From NCBI GenBank assembly GCA_963812945.1, contig CAWEXD010000012.1:186001-250000 (forward strand): a stretch of 64,000 nt of DNA, written 5' to 3'. The notes beneath the pieces were generated by a model that was given only the letters and a program-made list of their open reading frames with translations, was not told the origin of the DNA and searched no databases. The translations under genes were made by a program, and so were the position numbers. Of this stretch, positions 33,250-42,095 are shown one piece after another (the stretch's first letter is position 1; every line of letters begins with the position of its first letter). The stretch comes from DASRDR01 sp963812945 [NCBI: uncultured Candidatus Rokubacteria bacterium] (GTDB lineage Bacteria > Methylomirabilota > Methylomirabilia > Rokubacteriales).

Positions 33250-34561
33250 GGGCCGCTCCGGGCGCCGGCTCCAGGACCCGGCCGGGCGCGGCCATCAGTC
33301 CGGCGAGCGGGCAGGCGGTCTCCTGGCCGCTCGCCGGGTCGATCACCCGGACCTCCCCCCGCGCGAGCCCCGCCTGATCGATCACCACGGCCCGCGCGGC
33401 GCGGATGTCACGCGCGTAGGCCAGCGACTCCGCGAGCGGCCGGCTCATGATGTCCCGCGCCACCCCGAGCCCCAGCTCGCGCAGGCGCCGGCAGAGGGCG
33501 AGCGCCGTGCCCTTGTCCTCGGTGAAGTCGATGACGAAGAACTCCGGTCCCATCACGGGGGGCTCCAGACCCTGCGCCGTCAGGGCGAGCAGGACGCGGT
33601 TCACGTCGAACGCGAACCCGGTGGCCGGGCACGGCGTGCCGAAGCGCGCCAGCATCTGGTCGTACCGGCCGCCACCCACGAGCTCCGCTCCGAAGCCCTC
33701 GACGTACCCCTCGAAGTTGACGCCCGAGTAGTAGTCGAACCCTCGCACCTCGGCCAGGTCGAGGAGGACGGCCTCGGCCAGACCGTAGGCGCCGAGCAGC
33801 CGGTACACCTCCGCCAGCCCGGTCACCGCGCGCTCCGACCGAGGGTTCTGGACGAGCTCCGCCGCCCGCCGAATCACCTCCGCGCCGCCTTGGAGCCCGG
33901 GCAGTGCCAGGAGGAGGTCCGCCGTCGCGGAGGAGACCGACAGCTCCCCGACGAGTCGGGCCAGCTCGGCCGCGTCCTTCCGTCCGAGGGCGGCGCGCAG
34001 CGCCCGGGCGACGTCCCCCCCGACGCCGAGGCTCTCGAACACGCCCCGGACGAACTCGACGTGCCCGACGTCGATCTGGAAGCGCTCCAGCCCGGCGGCG
34101 CGGAACGCCTCGATGGTCATCGCGATCATCTCCGCGTCGGCCTCCGGTTTGTCCAAACCGAGCAGCTCGACGCCCGCCTGGTAGAACTCCCGCATCCGCC
34201 CGAGGCGCGGAGCCTCGTGCCGGAACACGTTCGTCCGGTACGCCAGCCGATAGGGCTTGGGCCGGTCGCGGAGGCGGGTGGCGGCGATGCGCGCGATCTG
34301 AGGCGTCACGTCGGCCCGGAGGGCGAGCATCCGCCCCGAGTCCCGGTCGACGAACTTGAACATCCCCTCCTGGAGAGCCTCGTCCGTCCCCAGCGCGAGC
34401 ACGTCGAAGAACTCGAACGTCGGGGTCATCACCTCGCGGTATCCCCACAGCCGGAACACGCCGAGGAGACGCTCCTGCAGGCCCCGGAGGCGTGCGGCCT
34501 CGTCAGGGAGGTAGATCTTCACCCCGGTGGGGAGCTGAGACTGGAGGTTCCGCCGGTCCAT
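33242..34561 (-). CDS. hisZ: ATP phosphoribosyltransferase regulatory subunit
   Basis: A catalytically dead class-II aminoacyl-tRNA-synthetase (HisRS) paralogue that pairs with short-form HisG in the first step of histidine synthesis. It has 439 residues. Motif 2-like segments are RADVTPQIARIAATRLRD near 78-95 and FRHEAPRLGRMREFYQAGVE near 111-130. Motif 3 is replaced by GFDYYSGVNFEGYV and GGGRYDQML. The C-terminal anticodon-type domain is partly kept. ATG at 34561; earlier in-frame Met residues are shadows. No hisG is in the window. It overlaps purA by 8 bases. Confidence 0.93.
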   Translation of the reverse strand: MDRRNLQSQLPTGVKIYLPDEAARLRGLQERLLGVFRLWGYREVMTPTFEFFDVLALGTDEALQEGMFKFVDRDSGRMLALRADVTPQIARIAATRLRDRPKPYRLAYRTNVFRHEAPRLGRMREFYQAGVELLGLDKPEADAEMIAMTIEAFRAAGLERFQIDVGHVEFVRGVFESLGVGGDVARALRAALGRKDAAELARLVGELSVSSATADLLLALPGLQGGAEVIRRAAELVQNPRSERAVTGLAEVYRLLGAYGLAEAVLLDLAEVRGFDYYSGVNFEGYVEGFGAELVGGGRYDQMLARFGTPCPATGFAFDVNRVLLALTAQGLEPPVMGPEFFVIDFTEDKGTALALCRRLRELGLGVARDIMSRPLAESLAYARDIRAARAVVIDQAGLARGEVRVIDPASGQETACPLAGLMAAPGRVLEPAPGAALA

Positions 34562-34777
34562 CGTGCGCGCGTGCCCGTCAGGCCGGGCAAACCCCCGGAA
34601 GTATACGGGAGCGGCCCACCGAAATCCAGCGCGCGGAGAGGCCGGCATCCGAGACGCTGGCGAGACGCTGGAGACACGTCGGGGAGAGACGGGGGCCGCA
34701 CGGCGCCGGCGCCCGGCCGTCCGCGCGCGCCGGCCTGGCAGGGGCGGCGCCGCGGAAAGAGCCCTGTCTGGTAGGAT

Positions 34778-34789
34778 GTGACCGGTCAC
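34778..34789. promoter_or_regulatory. LacI-family operator upstream of the first GH31 gene
   Basis: A perfect 12-base palindrome GTGACCGGTCAC, directly after a -10-like TAGGAT (34772-34777) and 27 bases before the GH31 start. It is identical to the sites at 40417-40428 and 40611-40622. It fits the CG-centred palindromes bound by LacI/GalR repressors, here presumably the regulator at 39294-40403. Confidence 0.8.
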
Positions 34790-34815
34790 GGGCCAATCCG
34801 AACGAGGAGGGGAAA

Positions 34816-37191
34816 TTGGGGAGCCAGTCCAGGGCGGCGTCACGATTCGAGCGCGACGGGTCGACCATTCGCTTCGGCCGGCCCGACCCGGCGGGGGCGC
34901 GGGTGACCGTCACGGTCTGCACGCCGCGCATCGTGCGGATCGCCCTCGCCGGCGAGGGCGCGGACGACGGGCTCTCCTATGTCGGTCCACGCGACTGGCC
35001 CGGCGCCGCCCTCGCCCTCGACGACGGCGAGCCGGTGCGGCTTCAGACGTCCGACCTCCGCATCGAGGTGTCGACGGCGCCGGTGCGGCTCGCGTTCCTC
35101 GACGCCGGGGGCGCGTTGCTCCTTCGCGAGCCGGCGGACGGCGGGATGGCGACGGAACCGTCGACGGACGGCCAGACGCGTGTCCACGCGCGGTTTGCCT
35201 ACGCCGGCGAGCAGCACTTCTACGGCCTGGGCCAGGGGGGCGGGCCGCTGGATCGCCTGGGCACCAGCCGGCAGCTCTGGAACACGCATCTCGGTCACGG
35301 GCCCGGGTCGGACATGGGCGTGCCGCTCCTCCTGTCGAACCGCGGGTACGCCCTCTTCTTCGACAACCCGAGCGACGCGCGACTGAGCGTCGGGCGGTCC
35401 GACAACGGGGTCCGCCTCGCCTACACGGCAGAATCGGGCCCGCTCACCTGGTACTTCCTGATCGGCCCCGATCTGCGCGGGGTGATGCACGAGGTGGCCG
35501 AGCTTCTCGGCCGCGCCCCCCTGCCCCCCCGCTGGGCGCTCGGCTTCCTCCAGTCGACCCGCCACTTCCACGACACGGCGGAGCTCAGGCAGCTGCCGCG
35601 CACGATCCGGGACAAGCGCATCCCGTGCGACGGGCTCATCTACCTGTCGACCTACGGCGAGGCGCGAGGGTGGAACCGCGGCGTCGGGCACCTCGAATTC
35701 CAGCCCGAGCTCTGGCCCGATCCCTCCGCCCTGCTCGCGGACGCGCGCGCCCAGCATTTCGAGCTCATCACCCACGAGTACCCGGTGCTCCACGAGGACT
35801 CGCCGCGCTTCGCCGAGGCGGAGTCGCGCGGGTTTCTCCTGGACGAGGGCTACGAGCGCGTCGTCGGGAGCGGCCGGCCGGCCGCGACCTACCGGGAAGG
35901 GCAGCGCTACCTCGATTTCTCCAACCCGGCGCTCCGCGCGTGGTGGTGGGCGGCCCACCAGGACCTGGTGCGCCAGGGCGTCGCTGGCTGGTGGCTCGAC
36001 GGTGGCGAAGGGCCGCCGGCGGCGGCAAAGCTTCAGGCCGGCGACGGGCGGCGCCTGCACAACATCTACGACCGACTGCGCCACCAGGCCTTCGCGGAGG
36101 GCGAAGCCGCCGAGCGCCCCGGCCAGCGCGTGTTCCTGCTCTGCCGGTCCGGGGCGGCCGGGATGCAGCGCTTCGGGGCCTCGTGCTGGTCGGGCGACAT
36201 CAACAACGACTTCGTGACCCTCGAGGCCCAGATCCCGCTGGGCCTCAGCACCGGGCTGTCGGGAGTCCCGTACTGGGGGACGGACATCGGCGGGTTCTTC
36301 CATCCGATCGAGGAGACCGGCGAGCTCTACGCCCGCTGGTTCCAGCTCGGCGCCTTCAGCCCCATCTTCCGCTCGCACGGCTGGGTCTGGCGGGAGCACG
36401 TGCCGTGGGCGCACGGCCCCGAGGTGGAGGCGATCTGCCGCCGGTACGCCGAGCTGCGCTACCGGCTGCTCCCGTACACCTACACCCTCGCGTGGCAGGC
36501 GCACACCCTGGGCCTCCCCCTCATGCGGCCCCTGGTGCTCAACTACCCCGACGACCCGCGCGTCTGGAGCCTGGGCCACCAGTTCCTCTGGGGCGACGAC
36601 CTCCTGGTGGCGCCGGTGACGCGCGAGGGCGCGACGGCCTGGCCGCTGTACCTCCCCGCCGGCCGCTGGCACGACTTCTGGACCGGCGTCCGGTACCAGG
36701 GCCCGGGCGGCGTGACGCTGCCCGCGCCCCTCGATCGGCTCCCGCTCCTCGTCCGGGCCGGCGCGATCCTGCCGCTGGGCCCGGTCGTCCAGCACACGGG
36801 CGAGCGCCCGCTCGACGAGGTAACGCTCCTGATCTATCCGGACGGCGTGTCGCGGTTCGAGCTCTACGAGGACGACGGACGGTCGAACGACTACCGGCGC
36901 GGACGCCACGCAGTGACCGCGATCGAGTGCGCGGCCTCGTCGGGCGAGGTGACGGTGCGGATCGGCGAGCCGGCGGGCGACCGGTCCGTCGTCCCGCCGG
37001 GGCGGCGCTACCTGCTCAAGCTGCGGCTCGACGAGCCCGCCTCGGTGGCCGTTGACGGGCACGGGGAGCTGGCCAGGCGGGATGGGCCCGGCCCTGGCGG
37101 CGGGGGCTGGTGGGTCGACGCCGAGGGATTCGTCCTCGTGCGGCTCCCCGACCGGCCCGCCGCCGCCGTGACCGTCCGGATCAGGACTTGA
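34816..37191 (+). CDS. Glycoside hydrolase family 31 (alpha-glucosidase-type)
   Basis: A 791-residue GH31 enzyme with no signal peptide. The N-terminal beta-sandwich (to about 230) precedes the (beta/alpha)8 barrel. The likely nucleophile is Asp395 in WWLDGGE and the acid/base is Asp461 in CWSGDINND, 66 residues apart, as in other GH31 members. A DUF5110-like C-terminal domain follows. The start is TTG at 34816 with GAGGAGGGG at 34804-34812. The operator at 34778-34789 indicates control by the LacI-family protein. Alpha-glucosidase, alpha-xylosidase or sulfoquinovosidase specificity cannot be told. The 3' end overlaps the convergent binding-protein gene by 11 bases. Confidence 0.93.
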   Translation: MGSQSRAASRFERDGSTIRFGRPDPAGARVTVTVCTPRIVRIALAGEGADDGLSYVGPRDWPGAALALDDGEPVRLQTSDLRIEVSTAPVRLAFLDAGGALLLREPADGGMATEPSTDGQTRVHARFAYAGEQHFYGLGQGGGPLDRLGTSRQLWNTHLGHGPGSDMGVPLLLSNRGYALFFDNPSDARLSVGRSDNGVRLAYTAESGPLTWYFLIGPDLRGVMHEVAELLGRAPLPPRWALGFLQSTRHFHDTAELRQLPRTIRDKRIPCDGLIYLSTYGEARGWNRGVGHLEFQPELWPDPSALLADARAQHFELITHEYPVLHEDSPRFAEAESRGFLLDEGYERVVGSGRPAATYREGQRYLDFSNPALRAWWWAAHQDLVRQGVAGWWLDGGEGPPAAAKLQAGDGRRLHNIYDRLRHQAFAEGEAAERPGQRVFLLCRSGAAGMQRFGASCWSGDINNDFVTLEAQIPLGLSTGLSGVPYWGTDIGGFFHPIEETGELYARWFQLGAFSPIFRSHGWVWREHVPWAHGPEVEAICRRYAELRYRLLPYTYTLAWQAHTLGLPLMRPLVLNYPDDPRVWSLGHQFLWGDDLLVAPVTREGATAWPLYLPAGRWHDFWTGVRYQGPGGVTLPAPLDRLPLLVRAGAILPLGPVVQHTGERPLDEVTLLIYPDGVSRFELYEDDGRSNDYRRGRHAVTAIECAASSGEVTVRIGEPAGDRSVVPPGRRYLLKLRLDEPASVAVDGHGELARRDGPGPGGGGWWVDAEGFVLVRLPDRPAAAVTVRIRT

Positions 37192-39244
37192 AGTACCAGG
37201 TCTCCGTGTGCGCGATGTGGGGATTGTCGCTCACCGCGCTGTTCCAGAGGCGCTCCGGAATGTTGCCCATGTTCGTCTTGATGACCCGCACGCCTTGCGA
37301 GGCGGGCGAGTTCGCCACGACCGGGATGATCCACATCTCGTCGAGCGCGATCCTCCAGATCTCCTTGCCCAGCTGCGTCCGCTCCTGCTCCGGCACGCCG
37401 AATGCCTTTCGGTACTTGTCCATCACCTCCCGCATCCTGGGCGGCGGGGTCTTCCCCTTCGCCCCTGCGCTGGCGTACCAGGTCCCGTAGAGCGGCCCGA
37501 CCGGAATCTGGGGGTCGACAGGGAAGAACCAGGGAGCATGCCCGAACATGTTGTCGGCGCCCCACTGCGTCTCGAAGTAGACCTGATGCTCGTTGGCAAG
37601 GAGCCGGTTGGTCGCCAGGCCTCGCTCGAGCTCCTGCACCTCGCCTCGGATCCCGACCTTCTTCCACTGCTCGACGACCATCTCGGCGATCCGGGTGAAC
37701 GGGAGGAACCCGATATAGGTGGTGAGGGCCAGGCGGAGCCGGCCCCCGCCGTCCTGCCGCAGGCGGTAGCCCTCGCTGTCCTTCTTGTCCAGCCCGAGCT
37801 TGTCGAGCATCTCGTTGGCCTTCCGGACGTCGTACGCGGTGTGGAGCGTCTTGAACTCCGGGCCCGGGAAGTAGAGCGTGCGCTCACCGGGCGCGGCCGA
37901 GCCCGTCTGCCCGAGCCCGAGGACGAACGTCTCGTTGATCTGCGTCCGGTCGATGCCGTGGGACAGCGCGATCCGGAAGTCGCGCGAGCTGAGCCACTTC
38001 GCGACCTCGGGGTCTTTCTCGTAGCTCTGGTTGCACATCAGGCCGACGTCCGCCCCCTGGTCGGAGGGATCCAGGTAGACGCGGTAGCCGCCCTTCTGCT
38101 GATTCTCGAGCAGCACGGGTAGCTTGCCGATGTCGATGTGTCGCGCCTGGGAGTCGTACTCCCCCGCGATCGCCCGGAGGTTGATGATCTCGAGGTTCTC
38201 GCCGAGCGTCATCTGGACCCGGTCGATGTAGGGGAGCTGGTTCCCGGCGCTGTCCACCCAGATGCTGTACGGGTTCCGCTCCAGGACGAAGCGCGGCGTG
38301 TTGATCGGGGACGTCGTCTTCCAGGGGGTAACCACCGGCAGGTCGGGGTTGACAGAGGCGTTGTTGCGATTCTTGAGCAGGGTCACCCAGCTGTCGACAT
38401 TCAGTTCGGCGATCTTCTTGTCGATGTCGTCCTTGGATGCGTACTTCGGGTGGAACTGCTTCAGGTAGTGGGCGGGGGCGAAGCCGCCCAGGCCAAACCG
38501 GCCGTACCGGGCGTGGTGCCCGACGCCCCACACCGAGGCCAGCACGATCGGCAGGGCGTGGTAGGGATCCGGCGCGACGAACTGGACCGTGCTGGCGTCC
38601 ACTTTCCGAACGGCAATCGGCTTACCGTTGATCGTCATGACCGGAAGAGGGATCGGAACCACGTCTTTGTTCTGGTAGAGGTCCTCGAACCAGAAGACGA
38701 AGTCGTCCGCGGTGAACGGTTGACCGTCACTCCACTTCATCCCGCGCCGGAGGAAAAGCGTCGTGACTCGCCCGTCCGGGCTGACTTCCCAGCCGCGGGC
38801 AATGTTGGGCACGATCTTCGTGCCGGTGTAGTCGAAGAAGAGCAGCTTGTCGTTCTGGGCGACGCGGTTGCCGTTCGAGTAGTCGAAGGGACCAGTGAAC
38901 CCGCGACGCCAGGTGCCGCCGTACTTGCCGATCTCGCGGAGCGGCTTGACGACCAGCGGATCCTGGCCGATGCGCTGCTCGACGGGGGGCAGCTTGCCGG
39001 CCTTGACGAGCTCGGCGAGCTGGGGCGCCTCGTTGAAGCGCTTCGGGTACTGCGCGGGATCGGTGATCACCTCCGGACCTTCCAGCTTGCCGATCAGGTG
39101 CGCACCGGGCTTGGCGCCCTGGGCGGCGGCGCGACCGGCCGGAAGCTGCGTCGCCGAGATGGCCAGCATCCCGAGCCGCAGCATCGTGCGGCGCGACAGG
39201 CCGTGTTCGTCGTGGGGTCGCTCGGTTCCCTCTGCATCGCTCAT
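37181..39244 (-). CDS. Family-5 ABC transporter substrate-binding protein (Tat-exported)
   Basis: A 687-residue extracytoplasmic solute-binding protein of the peptide/oligosaccharide class (SBP family 5). The Tat signal SRRTMLRLGMLA lies at residues 17-28. The family opening YGGTWRRG near 107 and the middle segments VSPDGRVTTLFLRRGMKWSDGQPFTADD near 154-181 are typical (quoted in part: LRRGMKWSDGQPFTADD). Some members bind oligosaccharides, fitting the sugar cluster. No matching permease or ATPase genes are nearby, so it is an orphan here. ATG at 39244. It lies between the GH31 and lacI genes, 49 bases after lacI. Confidence 0.92.
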   Translation of the reverse strand: MSDAEGTERPHDEHGLSRRTMLRLGMLAISATQLPAGRAAAQGAKPGAHLIGKLEGPEVITDPAQYPKRFNEAPQLAELVKAGKLPPVEQRIGQDPLVVKPLREIGKYGGTWRRGFTGPFDYSNGNRVAQNDKLLFFDYTGTKIVPNIARGWEVSPDGRVTTLFLRRGMKWSDGQPFTADDFVFWFEDLYQNKDVVPIPLPVMTINGKPIAVRKVDASTVQFVAPDPYHALPIVLASVWGVGHHARYGRFGLGGFAPAHYLKQFHPKYASKDDIDKKIAELNVDSWVTLLKNRNNASVNPDLPVVTPWKTTSPINTPRFVLERNPYSIWVDSAGNQLPYIDRVQMTLGENLEIINLRAIAGEYDSQARHIDIGKLPVLLENQQKGGYRVYLDPSDQGADVGLMCNQSYEKDPEVAKWLSSRDFRIALSHGIDRTQINETFVLGLGQTGSAAPGERTLYFPGPEFKTLHTAYDVRKANEMLDKLGLDKKDSEGYRLRQDGGGRLRLALTTYIGFLPFTRIAEMVVEQWKKVGIRGEVQELERGLATNRLLANEHQVYFETQWGADNMFGHAPWFFPVDPQIPVGPLYGTWYASAGAKGKTPPPRMREVMDKYRKAFGVPEQERTQLGKEIWRIALDEMWIIPVVANSPASQGVRVIKTNMGNIPERLWNSAVSDNPHIAHTETWYFKS

Positions 39245-39293
39245 GGGTCTCCCCTTTCGCCCTCCGGGACGAGGGCCGGCTCCGGTCTGGCGA

Positions 39294-40403
39294 TCATGAC
39301 GGCGGGCTCGAAGACGGGCGCCGAGCTCGTCGCGCTCCGGACCTCACGTCGTGGACTCGCGATGGACGTCCCCCAAGGGGCGCACAGCTCTCGCGGCGGA
39401 CCAGCTCGAGCGCCAGCGGGGTCTCTGTGCCGGCCCCTGGTCGCCCGGCCATCAGATCGAGAAGTCGCCGGGCCGCCGCCTGCCCGAGCTCGTACCGCGG
39501 GACTCGCACCGTCGTGAGGGGCGGCGTCACCAGGCTCGCGTAGGGCACGTCGTCCCAGCCGACGATGGAGAGGTCGTGCGGCACCCGAACCCGATGCTGG
39601 GCGCACGCCTGGAGGAGCCCGATGGCCATCACGTCGTTGTGGCAGATGGCCGCGGTCGGGCGGTGCGCGAGCGCCAGGAGGCGCTCGCCCGCGCGGTGGC
39701 CGCCCTCGAGCGACATGGCCTCGCGAAAGATCAGCGACCGCTCGGGGCCGAGGCCGATCCGGGCCAGGGCCGGACGGTACCAGTCCTCCCGGTTGCCGAC
39801 CCGGGCGTCGCTCCGGGAAGGGACGATCAGCGCGACGCGTCGATGGCCGAGGCCGGCGAGGTACGCCGCGACCTCGGCGGTGGCGGCCGGCCAGTCGATC
39901 CAGACGGCGGCGACGTGCGGCCCCGTCACCTCGCGGTTGAGGAAGACCATCGGGACGCCCGCGCGCCGCGCCACCTCCGCCAGCTCATCGGGCGGGCACT
40001 GCGGGGCGCCGAGGATCAGGCCGTCCGTGCTGCGCTCGAGCAGGTGCCGGACGTTCCGGAGCTCGCGCTCGGGGTCGCGCCGGCTGCTCGACAGGATCAG
40101 GCTGTACCCTGCTGGCGCCAGGACGTCCTCGGCGCCGCGCGCCACGTCGGGAAAGAACGGGCTCGCGACGTCGCCCATCACGAGCCCGACCGTCTTCGTC
40201 CGGCGGCTGACCAGGCTCCGCGCGATGTGACTCGGCTGGAAGGCCAGCTTGGCGATCGCCTGCTCGACCCGCGTCCGCGTCAGCGGCGCGATGTGGTTCT
40301 CGCCGTTGATGAAGCGCGAGACCGTCTGGTGGGACACGCGGGCGAACCGGGCGACGTCCCGGATCGTCACCCGCTTCCCCGAGGGTGGCAATGTCATCGT
40401 CAT
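39294..40403 (-). CDS. LacI/GalR-family transcriptional regulator
   Basis: A 369-residue repressor. The N-terminal helix-turn-helix VTIRDVARFARVSHQTVSRFING spans residues 12-34 (quoted in two parts: VTIRDVARFARVSHQ and TVSRFING), with hinge helix AIAKLAFQPSHIARSL near 49-64. The periplasmic-binding-protein-like sensor domain follows, ending near RESCAP. An extra 22-residue basic tail (RVHDVRSGARRARRPSSSPPS) is unusual. ATG at 40403. An autoregulatory operator lies at 40415-40430, and identical sites stand before the GH31 gene and the ABC importer. The inducer is presumably a sugar from the cluster; no evidence identifies which. Confidence 0.94.
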   Translation of the reverse strand: MTMTLPPSGKRVTIRDVARFARVSHQTVSRFINGENHIAPLTRTRVEQAIAKLAFQPSHIARSLVSRRTKTVGLVMGDVASPFFPDVARGAEDVLAPAGYSLILSSSRRDPERELRNVRHLLERSTDGLILGAPQCPPDELAEVARRAGVPMVFLNREVTGPHVAAVWIDWPAATAEVAAYLAGLGHRRVALIVPSRSDARVGNREDWYRPALARIGLGPERSLIFREAMSLEGGHRAGERLLALAHRPTAAICHNDVMAIGLLQACAQHRVRVPHDLSIVGWDDVPYASLVTPPLTTVRVPRYELGQAAARRLLDLMAGRPGAGTETPLALELVRRESCAPLGGRPSRVHDVRSGARRARRPSSSPPS

Positions 40404-40414
40404 GCTCCCCCGTC

Positions 40415-40430
40415 GTGTGACCGGTCACAC
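40415..40430. promoter_or_regulatory. LacI-family operator at the lacI promoter
   Basis: A perfect 16-base palindrome, GTGTGACCGGTCACAC, 12 bases upstream of the lacI start. It overlaps the -10 box of the lacI promoter, so binding would repress its own gene. The extended half-sites make it the best of the three copies. Confidence 0.85.
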
Positions 40431-40457
40431 CGTAGCAAGGGACCCATGGGCTGTCAA
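40429..40457 (-). promoter_or_regulatory. Predicted lacI promoter
   Basis: On the minus strand TTGACA (40452-40457) and TACGGT (40429-40434) are separated by 17 bases. The -10 box abuts the operator. The wider interval 40404-40787 (384 bases between lacI and the importer gene) holds only this promoter, two operators and a leader hairpin. Confidence 0.6.
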
Positions 40458-40610
40458 CGGCTCCGCACGAGTTCGGGAATCCCGCGCCCGCGCGGCGCTT
40501 CGCCCGACCATCTCGATGACTGCCGCGTTCCGCGCGGGACGTTCCGGCCGAAGGCCGGTGTCGACGCGCCGGGGTGACGGTGTACGCGTGACGGGTGGCA
40601 TGCTAGATTT

Positions 40611-40622
40611 GTGACCGGTCAC
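40611..40622. promoter_or_regulatory. LacI-family operator upstream of the sugar ABC importer
   Basis: The palindrome GTGACCGGTCAC, directly after a -10-like TAGATT (40604-40609). It is the third identical site in 6 kb, 165 bases before the binding-protein start codon. Confidence 0.8.
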
Positions 40623-40736
40623 GTCCAGCTCAGCGATTCGGGGCCTGGAGGCTCGCGAGTACGATCCGCCGTGCGACACCGAACGTCAGCCACCATTTCC
40701 GACACCGATCCAGATCACCGTGAAGGCGCGGCGGGA

Positions 40737-40757
40737 GTCCGGGCGTGGAGCCCGGAC
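40737..40757 (+). promoter_or_regulatory. Leader hairpin before the sugar-binding-protein gene
   Basis: GTCCGGGC (40737-40744) pairs perfectly with GCCCGGAC (40750-40757) around a 5-base loop, 30 bases upstream of ATG 40788. No T-run follows. It could protect the 5' end of the transcript or tune translation. Confidence 0.45.
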
Positions 40758-40787
40758 CGAGCCCGCGCGGAAAGGACAGGCGTCGAG

Positions 40788-42068
40788 ATGAAGACTGCGC
40801 GTCTCAGCCGGAGTGTCCGGGGCCGGTGGCACCGGCCGCGGCTCGCCCTGACCCTGGCCCTCGTCGTCGCCGCGCTCCTCGTCGCGAGCTCAGCGGCCTG
40901 GGCCCAGGGCAAGACCATCACGCTGTCCATGCTGGCCGGGTTCAAGGAGGACGTCCTCCGGGCGAACCTGCCGGAGTTCGAGAAGAAGACCGGCATCAAG
41001 GTGCTCATCGACGCGTCGCCCTTCGCCGACATGTACAAGAAGAACCTCCTCGCGCTCAGCACCGGAGGGCGGTTCGATGTCCTGTTCCTGGACGAGCCGT
41101 GGGTCCCGCCGCTCTCGGAGTTCCTCACGCCGCTCGACGAGCGGCTGAAGAGCGTCGACATGCAGGACTTCGTCCCGACGACGGTCGCCTCCGGGGCGTT
41201 CCAGGGGAAGCAGTACGCGCTCCCGGTGGATCCGAACGTCCAGATCCTCGTGTACCGGAAGGATCTCTTCGCACAGAAGAACCTCAAGCCGCCCGCGACC
41301 TGGGACGAGCTCCTGGCGACGGCGAAGGCCTTCCATGACCCGGCCAAGGAGCAGTTCGGGTTCGCCATGACCGCGAGCAGCGACATCCAGACCTCGCTGT
41401 ACCTCCTCCTGGCCATGTGGTCCCACGGGGCCGAGCTGATCGACGCTCAGGGGCGCGGCGGCGCGAACACCCCCGCGGGCCGGAAGGGCGGGGAGATGTT
41501 CCTGGAGCTCCTGAAGTTCACCCCGCCGAACGTCCGGAGCTATACCTTCGCCGACGTCAACAAGTCGATCCAGACCGGTCAGGCCGCGATGGCCATCCAG
41601 TGGGCCTCGGGCGCGAAGCCGATGGAGGACCCGAGCCGGTCGAGCGTGGCCGGGAAGCTCGGCTACGCGGTGGTGCCGAAGGCGGTCCGCCAGACACCCA
41701 TGCGCGGCGTCTGGACGATCGCGATCGCCAAGAACAGCCCGAATCAGGACGCGGCGTTCGAGTTCGCCAAGTGGATCTCGAGCAAGGAGTTCGGGCTCGC
41801 CGCCGTCAAGTTCCCGAGCGCGACGTCGGCCATCCACAGCCCGCGTGTGTCCGTCCTCCAGGACGCCGGCACGAAGGCCGCCCTGCCCTATGCCGAGACC
41901 CTCCTGGCCAGCCTCCAGGTCACGAAGGGGCGGCCGCGCTACACAGAATACGCCGACATCCAGGAGCACGTCCGCATCACGGCCGGGAAGCTGACGGCGG
42001 GCGAGCTCACGCTCGACGCCGCGCTGAAGGAGATCGACGCCGGGGTCAACAAGATCCTCGGCAAGTAG
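40788..42068 (+). CDS. Sugar ABC transporter substrate-binding protein (family 1)
   Basis: A 426-residue extracytoplasmic sugar-binding protein. A signal peptide with a long basic n-region covers about residues 1-42 and probably ends at SSAAWA. Family-1 features follow: LPEFEKKTGIKVLIDASPF near 64-82, DVLFLDEPWVPPLSEFLTPL near 101-120, and LPVDPNVQILVYRKDLF near 145-161. ATG at 40788 has AAAGGA upstream. It starts an operon with two permeases and a GH31 enzyme under the LacI operator. No ATPase is encoded here, so a shared MsmX-type ATPase elsewhere is likely. Confidence 0.93.
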   Translation: MKTARLSRSVRGRWHRPRLALTLALVVAALLVASSAAWAQGKTITLSMLAGFKEDVLRANLPEFEKKTGIKVLIDASPFADMYKKNLLALSTGGRFDVLFLDEPWVPPLSEFLTPLDERLKSVDMQDFVPTTVASGAFQGKQYALPVDPNVQILVYRKDLFAQKNLKPPATWDELLATAKAFHDPAKEQFGFAMTASSDIQTSLYLLLAMWSHGAELIDAQGRGGANTPAGRKGGEMFLELLKFTPPNVRSYTFADVNKSIQTGQAAMAIQWASGAKPMEDPSRSSVAGKLGYAVVPKAVRQTPMRGVWTIAIAKNSPNQDAAFEFAKWISSKEFGLAAVKFPSATSAIHSPRVSVLQDAGTKAALPYAETLLASLQVTKGRPRYTEYADIQEHVRITAGKLTAGELTLDAALKEIDAGVNKILGK

Positions 42069-42095
42069 GGGAACTGGGCCGGACCGAGCGAGACC

